Source of the DNA: Cytophagales bacterium
GTDB lineage: Bacteria; Bacteroidota; Bacteroidia; Cytophagales; ES-bin-26
Length of the DNA: 20,831 bases
Direction of reading: 5' to 3'
Assembly (NCBI GenBank): GCA_014379925.1
Contig: JACMKY010000103.1
Span: 1-20,831, forward strand
Made by a program: the position numbers and the translations under genes. The stretch's first letter is position 1. Each line of letters opens with the position of its first letter. The notes beneath the pieces were generated by a model. The model saw only the letters and a program-made list of their open reading frames with translations. It did not search any database and was not told where the DNA came from. This document shows, piece by piece, positions 16,270 to 20,831 of this stretch.

Positions 16270-16713
16270 ATGGAAACGTTCAACAAAAAGGAGAAGGAAA
16301 AGCTGAGACAGAAAAAGAAAAAAGACAAACAGGAAAAGAAGGAGGACCGTAAAGCGAATGCCTTGAAAGGGCAACCGCTTAACCAGATGTTGGCTTACGT
16401 AGACGAAAACGGCAATCTATCCTCCACTCCTCCCGATCCCCGAAGAAAAAGATCCGTCAATGAGGAGGACATCCAGATCGGCGTTGCCAAACAAGAAAAT
16501 GTTGCCGCGCAACCGGTGACTCGCCAAGGGGTAGTGACCTTCTTCAATGCCTCCAAGGGATACGGCTTCATCAGAGACCAACAGACCCAGGAGAGTATTT
16601 TTGTGCACATCAATGCGCTGGTTGAGCCCATCAACGAACAGGACAAGGTAAGTTTTTCCGTTACCTCGACCCCCAAAGGGCCAAACGCGATTGACGTAAA
16701 GAAAACTGGGTAA
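16270..16713 (+). CDS. Cold-shock-domain protein with Lys-rich N-terminal extension, 147 aa
   Basis: Single-stranded RNA/DNA-binding protein. Residues 1-30 are strongly basic and helical in character (METFNKKEKEKLRQKKKKD, then QEKKEDRK). A polar linker follows to about 82. The cold-shock domain occupies 84-147, with RNP1 KGYGFI at 96-101 and RNP2 SIFVHI at 109-114. This architecture is common in Bacteroidota, where the extension roughly doubles the classical 65-70 aa Csp. The long leader upstream may carry post-transcriptional control, as for other cold-shock genes (inference). The domain is complete and the gene ends in TAA. Confidence 0.92.
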   Translation: METFNKKEKEKLRQKKKKDKQEKKEDRKANALKGQPLNQMLAYVDENGNLSSTPPDPRRKRSVNEEDIQIGVAKQENVAAQPVTRQGVVTFFNASKGYGFIRDQQTQESIFVHINALVEPINEQDKVSFSVTSTPKGPNAIDVKKTG

Positions 16714-16833
16714 GGCAACCGGACCAAATTGCCTCGCGTGAACCACGCCTTCAGTTTCTATTCGTCAGCCGAAAGTCGGGCTACCGGCAAAAAACGGGCA
16801 TGAGGGACGGATAAATAGTTAGTTCGTTGACTG

Positions 16834-18699
16834 TCAAGGGTGTTTCAGCAGGGCATCCATTGTCAGTACGTCGCCGTTGCGGATGACCTGTTCCACGTTC
16901 AGCGCGTCGCGGATGTTGGTGAGCGGGTCGCCGTTGACGATGACGAGGTCGGCCAGTTTGCCCGGCTCCACCGAACCTAAATCGCCGCTGACGCCCACCG
17001 TTTCGGCAGCCCAGAGGGTGGCCGAGCGCAGGGCTTCGTAGGGCGTCAGACCGGCGTCCACGAACGATTGCAGTTCGGTGTGCAGGCTCAGCCCGTAGGG
17101 AACGAATGGACTATCGGTGCCGGTAGTGACGTGCGCCCCCGCCACTACCAACGCTTTGATACTTTTTTGCAGGTTGCTAAAGTTGGTCAGGTAGCCAGGA
17201 TTGATTTTGGTGATCTGAACTATTCCCGCCTGAAGTGCCTGGTTGTAGGCCTCCGAGTAAAACGCTTTGTATTGCCGGTTCTCGTAAAAATTCGGGTCTT
17301 GACTGGCCATTGCGAAGAAACCACCCTGTAACGAGGCCGTTGGGGTGATGTTCATGCCCGATTTGGCCAGCAGCTGAATCACGTCCTGATAACTCCGGTT
17401 CATCGCCGTGATCTTGGGCGAATAACCCCGCCGACTCGTACCACCAATGTGCTCCACGGCATCCACGCTGTAACGCATGGCCGGAAAAATCTCGTGCGAC
17501 GACACCGGGATCCCGTTGGCGTGCGCAAAGGCCGTGATGCGTTGCTGCATGGCGTCGGTCATCCGGACGTAGGTTTTGATGAGGTCGTAGCCCAATCGAA
17601 CGGCGCGGTTCAGCTCGCGGTCGAGTTGCGCGTCGGAGTTGATGCTGATAGCGGCTCCGTAGTAAATCCGGGTGCCATCAATGAGTCCGCCCGTGAAAAA
17701 CTGCCGGGGGCCGGGCCGAACGCCACTCGCCCAGGATTCTTTTCGTTCAAGGGCATCGTACGGGTCGGCACCGGGTTCGCGGACCGACGTGATGCCGTAG
17801 GACAGCCACAGGCGGCCGATTTTCTCGCCCACCATCGAGTGTTGATGGGTGTGCATCTCGAACAGGCCCGGCATAACCGTCTTCGTTGATGCATCGACCA
17901 GGGTACCGGCTCGCCCGGCCCGGTGGGGCTCAATGGCCCGGATGCGGTTGTTATCCACCAGAATATCCACATTTTGGCGATACGTACCCGATTTGCCGTC
18001 GAACAGCCGCCCGGCGTGAATGACCATCGACCGGTTCGGCTGGCTGGTTTGCCACGTCAGCGTCATCGGGATCGTTTCGACGCGCTTATCGTCCAGATGC
18101 ACTTGCTTCAGTACGTCCGTAGCCAGAAACAGCAGGCTTCCGGAGTCACCGGTCCAGGTGGGGGCTTCGGCCTGCTCAGTGGTCAGTTGGCGGGCGGTTC
18201 CGGTGGGGATTCCGTCGGCGGATACGTCCGTTATCCAGAGCAGTCCGTCGAGGATATACGCCATTTTGGTTCCGTCGGGCGACCAGACGGGGCCGTTTTT
18301 GCCGCGGGTGCCGAGGCTGTGGGCTGGTGCGGGTGATGCGTAGCGGTCGTTTTTGCCGTCGAGCGAAATCAGGAGAACCTCGCTGACCCCCTCCCGGTAG
18401 CGCGACGAGTAGGGGTGCAGCGCCGCCACGGCAATCGTTCGCCCGTCGGCCGACCAACTGGCCTGACTGGGTACGAACAGCGCTTCGTGTACTTTCGTCG
18501 TTTTGGCCGACGTCACCCCCTCCGTGTAGGTGACGTCGGCCGTGTAGAGGGTGCTGCGGCCCCAGGCATTGCGCGGATCGCCCTGGTAGAAGGCGACCTT
18601 GCTGCCGTCGGGCGACCAGGTCGGGAAGTTGAGGTCTTCCGGCAGGTCGGCCAGGAGCTCATCCTGGCCCGTTTTCAGGTCACGAATCCAGACGTCCAT
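16834..18699 (-). pseudogene. PD40-propeller/amidohydrolase, 3' part after an in-frame stop
   Basis: Downstream part of a gene that begins at 19905 in the same frame. Between the interrupting TAA (18759-18757) and the ATG at 18699 there are 19 further sense codons that continue the propeller repeat (PTWSPDGTKLDYASDRHG). From 18699 the first 220 or so residues are more propeller blades (WSPDG-type motifs). The rest is an amidohydrolase barrel with a complete metal site: H283 and H285 (MHTHQH), K375 (IKTYVR), H402 (SSHEIFP), H417 (VEHIGGTS) and D529 (TGTDSPF). The closing KLADLVIVNGDPL is typical. ATG 18699 has no ribosome site and would start inside the propeller without a signal peptide, so separate expression is doubtful. 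The coding sequence is otherwise undamaged. Confidence 0.8.
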
Positions 18700-18756
18700 G
18701 TTGCCATGGCGATCCGACGCGTAATCCAGCTTCGTGCCGTCGGGCGACCAGGTCGG

Positions 18757-19905
18757 TTAAACATCCATGGACGGGCAGTCCGTCAGGGCTTTCGGAGTCG
18801 TCTCACCTTTCGTTAGCAACCACAGGTTGCCCAGTGCCGCAAACGCAATCTGTTTGCCGTCGGGCGAAATGGCGGGGCCTTTGATGCCCAGCACGGGCTG
18901 TGGTTTCGTGCGGTTAAAGTCGTACGTCTTGCGTTTGTAGGTAGTTCGTGGCAACGAAATCACGGCTTGAAACGGAATCGTCCGGGCCGGCGTGCTGTCG
19001 AGTTTGCGCCGTTTCAGCAGGCCATCGGCCGTATAGAGGTACTCGTCGGCCGAGAACCAGCTCACCCGGAACGGAAAGACATCCTCGGCGGCTTCAGTCA
19101 ACAACCGCGTTTTACCGTCCGCTACGGCAACGGTTTCCAGCCCGCTCTGCAACTTGGTCAGCGTATTATAAAACAAGTGCGCGCCATCCGGTTGCCAGGC
19201 CGGTGCCGCCAGTTTGGCCTTGGTCGACGAAACGATTTTCTCGGTGCGGTCCCGCCGGTCCGACGATTGCGGGACCGCCGTCCGCGGTGCGGTGGATGCG
19301 TCGGACGAAAGTATGTATACCCCCGGCGCGTCGGTACGGTCGGAGACGAAGGCTACCTGTTGGCCATCGGGCGAGAAGACGGGGTTGAAATCGTTGCCAG
19401 GGTGGGTGGTAAGCGGGGTCAGTTTGCCGTCGGCCAGCGTCAGCTGCCAGATGTCGTAGTTGCCGCCCCGGTCCGACGAGAACACGATGCGTTTGCCGTC
19501 GGGCGACCAGTGTGGTTCGCGGTCGTCGTAAATGCCGGTGGTAAGCTGGCGGGGTTTGCCACCCGCTTTCGGGACCGTCCAAAGGTGGTAGCGGCCGTCC
19601 CAGAACGCCTGAAACGCCACCTGGCGGCCGTCCGGTGACCAACTGGGCTGGCGGCAGTCGCCGAGGGCATCGGTGAGGGGCCGGGCCACGCCCCCACCCA
19701 CCGGTACGATCCAGATGGTACCCTGTAAGTCCATCGCGATCATTTTTTTGTCGGGTGAGAGATCGGCGGCCAAGTTGGTGCCTTCCGTCACGGTGACGCG
19801 GATGGAGTCGGCAACCCCGGACCGGACCGGGGTAGGTTGCGTTAGGGGCAGCAGCCCCACCAGCCAGCAGGCGACGGGGACGGCGGGGAGGATGGCGTTT
19901 TTCAC
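18757..19905 (-). pseudogene. PD40-propeller/amidohydrolase, 5' part ending at a premature TAA
   Basis: 382 residues. The N-terminus is a signal peptide (hydrophobic to about residue 22), so the full product was exported. TolB-like PD40 blades follow, with WSPDGRQVAF, WSPDGKRIVFSSDRGGNYDIW and FSPDGQQVAFVSDRTD. The frame ends at TAA (18759-18757) directly in front of PTWSPDG, which is the start of another blade, so the stop falls inside the domain. Full-length relatives in Bacteroidota carry propeller plus amidohydrolase in about 1000-1100 residues; here the joined frame is 1023 codons. The start lies 9 bases after the stop of the preceding short gene, so the two were probably co-transcribed. 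Confidence 0.8.
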
Positions 19906-19914
19906 GGCGGGTTG

Positions 19915-20269
19915 CTATTCATTCACCGGGGTTACGACAAAGAGGCCCGGTATCGGTTGGGGTGCATTGGTGTTCGAAAACATTTCGGCCTCGCTGTAAA
20001 TCAGCCGCTCCGGCAGTTGGCTACCGACGTTGGGGGTCAGTTTTACGCCAACCGCTTCTTTCCGGGTCCGGCGCAGGTCGATCAACCCGAGTTTATGCCC
20101 GCAAAATCTCCCGTAGCAACGCCGGCTCCGGAACGAGGTTATCGCAGTTGGGTAGGTCACCAGCGGCAAAATCGCCCGACGTGGCGTGCCCTTTCAGGAT
20201 CCGCATCTGAGCAGTCACCTGACCCACGTAGCAAGTCGAAAAAATGAAAATGAGTGAGGCGTGTTTCAT
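19915..20269 (-). pseudogene. Short secreted protein gene with a frameshift (about 117 aa if repaired)
   Basis: From ATG 20269 the frame encodes a signal peptide (MKHASLIFIFSTCYVGQVTAQ) and continues for 58 residues to TAA at 20095-20093. A second frame, open to TAG at 19917-19915, carries the rest (HKLGLIDLRRTRKEAVGVKL onward, ending in FVVTPVNE). Removing one base from the CCC run at 20098-20100 joins them smoothly as REILR-HKLGLID. The second frame ends 9 bases before the next start, which supports it as the true 3' end. The family is not recognised. Either the gene is broken or one base was added in sequencing. Confidence 0.55.
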
Positions 20270-20377
20270 GGAAGTATGGGCACAACGGGAATAAAAAGGA
20301 CCGGTACGGATAAGCAGATAGTTGATTCGGCTTCCGACGAAAGTGACGGGTAATTATGGGGATATAAAGCTATTTAT

Positions 20378-20385
20378 CAAAATTA
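20378..20385 (-). promoter_or_regulatory. Possible -7 box for the amidohydrolase locus
   Basis: On the minus strand TAATTTTG matches TAnnTTTG, about 110 bases upstream of the short secreted gene. No matching TTG lies at the proper distance, so support is partial. Confidence 0.35.
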
Positions 20386-20408
20386 AATATCGGGTATTTA
20401 TTTATATC

Positions 20409-20439
20409 TAAAATATTATTTTATAAGAATAATATTTTA
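20409..20439. repeat. Perfect 12-bp AT-only inverted repeat
   Basis: TAAAATATTATT (20409-20420) and AATAATATTTTA (20428-20439) flank the 7-base loop TTATAAG. It sits in the AT-rich island, upstream of the amidohydrolase locus on the minus strand. Confidence 0.85.
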
Positions 20440-20490
20440 TAGAATTAGTTATAAACAGGGCTGTCCAGCGTTTGAGGCGGCGGAGCAATG

Positions 20491-20540
20491 GCCCACAAAA
20501 CGCCCATCAGCGGATGGTTAATCCGTTGCTGGCGGTGGGC
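20491..20540. repeat. Long interrupted stem-loop (17 pairs)
   Basis: Four successive helices nest: GCCCAC/GTGGGC, CGC/GCG, CAGC/GCTG and GGAT/ATCC around the loop GGTTA (20516-20520), with bulges of 4 and 4 bases on the left and 3 on the right. This is consistent with a structured RNA or a terminal repeat of a decayed element. Confidence 0.6.
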
Positions 20541-20770
20541 TCAAAGCGCACGATCTTCGTTTTGATGAATAATCGGATGGACAAACCCTCCCGGTTTGGA
20601 AAACGCGGGGGTTTTGCTCCGGTAAGTGGGGGAGTAATTGCTGCGGTCGAAACCTCTCGCTCAGAAGCGGTTTGGGTTGATTACTCGACTTCAAAGTCTC
20701 AGGGGCGGCCCCGCTCAGGAATCCGCGTTTGCCGGCCAAAGGATTGGCGTAAACCGCCTCTAAAGACCCG

Positions 20771-20831
20771 TTACTGGTTCGTGTACGAACGGGGAGTTAT
20801 CCCCACTGTTTCCTCAATGAGGTACTCGTGG
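20771..20831 (-). CDS. Possible 3' end of a gene entering from the right edge
   Basis: The minus-strand frame from 20830 reads 19 codons (HEYLIEETVGITPRSYTNQ) and stops at TAA (20773-20771). It reads like an ordinary protein end, but 19 codons are too few to identify a family, and three short hairpins overlap it. Offered only as a lead. Confidence 0.2.
   Translation of the reverse strand, partial: HEYLIEETVGITPRSYTNQ

Larger units (their letters stand above)
20270..20831. other. Unexplained right end: AT-rich island then inverted-repeat-dense tract
   Basis: No confident gene. Bases 20340-20455 are strikingly AT-rich against the surrounding GC-rich DNA. Bases 20457-20831 return to higher GC and hold several nested inverted repeats. 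A plus-strand frame is open from 20433 to the window edge (ATG at 20514), and a minus-strand frame also crosses 20518-20739; neither resembles a known protein and their codon use looks unlike the genes here. Confidence 0.5.

Noticed and set aside
16827..16837. TTGAC-T-GTCAA palindrome over the amidohydrolase stop codon
   Set aside because: Only 5-bp arms with a 1-base centre, partly coding and without a T-run; chance is sufficient.
18757..18759. Programmed recoding of the internal stop
   Set aside because: TAA is not the codon used for selenocysteine or pyrrolysine, no recoding element is evident, and TAA serves as a normal stop in neighbouring genes.
20433..20831. Plus-strand frame open to the window edge (ATG 20514)
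   Set aside because: No family likeness, codon use unlike the neighbours, and heavy inverted-repeat content; left as part of the unexplained tract rather than a gene.

Overview
The window looks like chromosomal DNA of a fairly GC-rich Bacteroidota, most likely a Cytophagales/Spirosomataceae-type bacterium (inference). The evidence is a plug-domain/MG2 secreted protein without a barrel, a PepSY-type three-helix membrane protein, a Lys-rich cold-shock-domain protein of the Bacteroidota type, promoters matching TTTG/TTG-N19-TAnnTTTG, weak Shine-Dalgarno sequences, and short-period repeats in the intergenic spaces. No rRNA, tRNA, CRISPR array, integrase or intact transposase was seen.

Layout. 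Bases 1-1823 (+) hold the 3' part of topA. Bases 2041-9651 (-) hold an 800-aa secreted plug-domain protein, an M61 glycyl aminopeptidase with a PDZ domain, a small outer-membrane barrel protein, and then a set read gbsR-type regulator -> DCC-family redox/membrane protein -> DUF2071-like protein. Bases 9864-12800 (-) hold a cluster read cmk -> ispH -> phosphotriesterase-family hydrolase, with a good promoter ahead of cmk. A 51-aa lipoprotein gene (-) diverges from adenine deaminase (+). A PepSY-type membrane protein and a cold-shock-domain protein follow on +, the second behind a consensus promoter and a leader of about 350 nt.

Bases 16834-20269 (-) hold what looks like a two-gene unit in which both genes are broken: a short secreted protein with a frameshift, then a PD40-propeller/amidohydrolase protein cut by an in-frame TAA. 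The last 560 bases contain an AT-rich island with a perfect 12-bp inverted repeat and then a tract dense in inverted repeats running off the right edge.

No convincing new multi-gene system is visible. The best leads are the two matching palindromes (TTTCAA-N6-TTGAAA) in front of the regulator and in front of its neighbour, the paired lesions in the amidohydrolase locus, the two unrelated tandem arrays that share a 14-bp period, and the structured, unexplained right end. The rest is ordinary housekeeping and accessory content.
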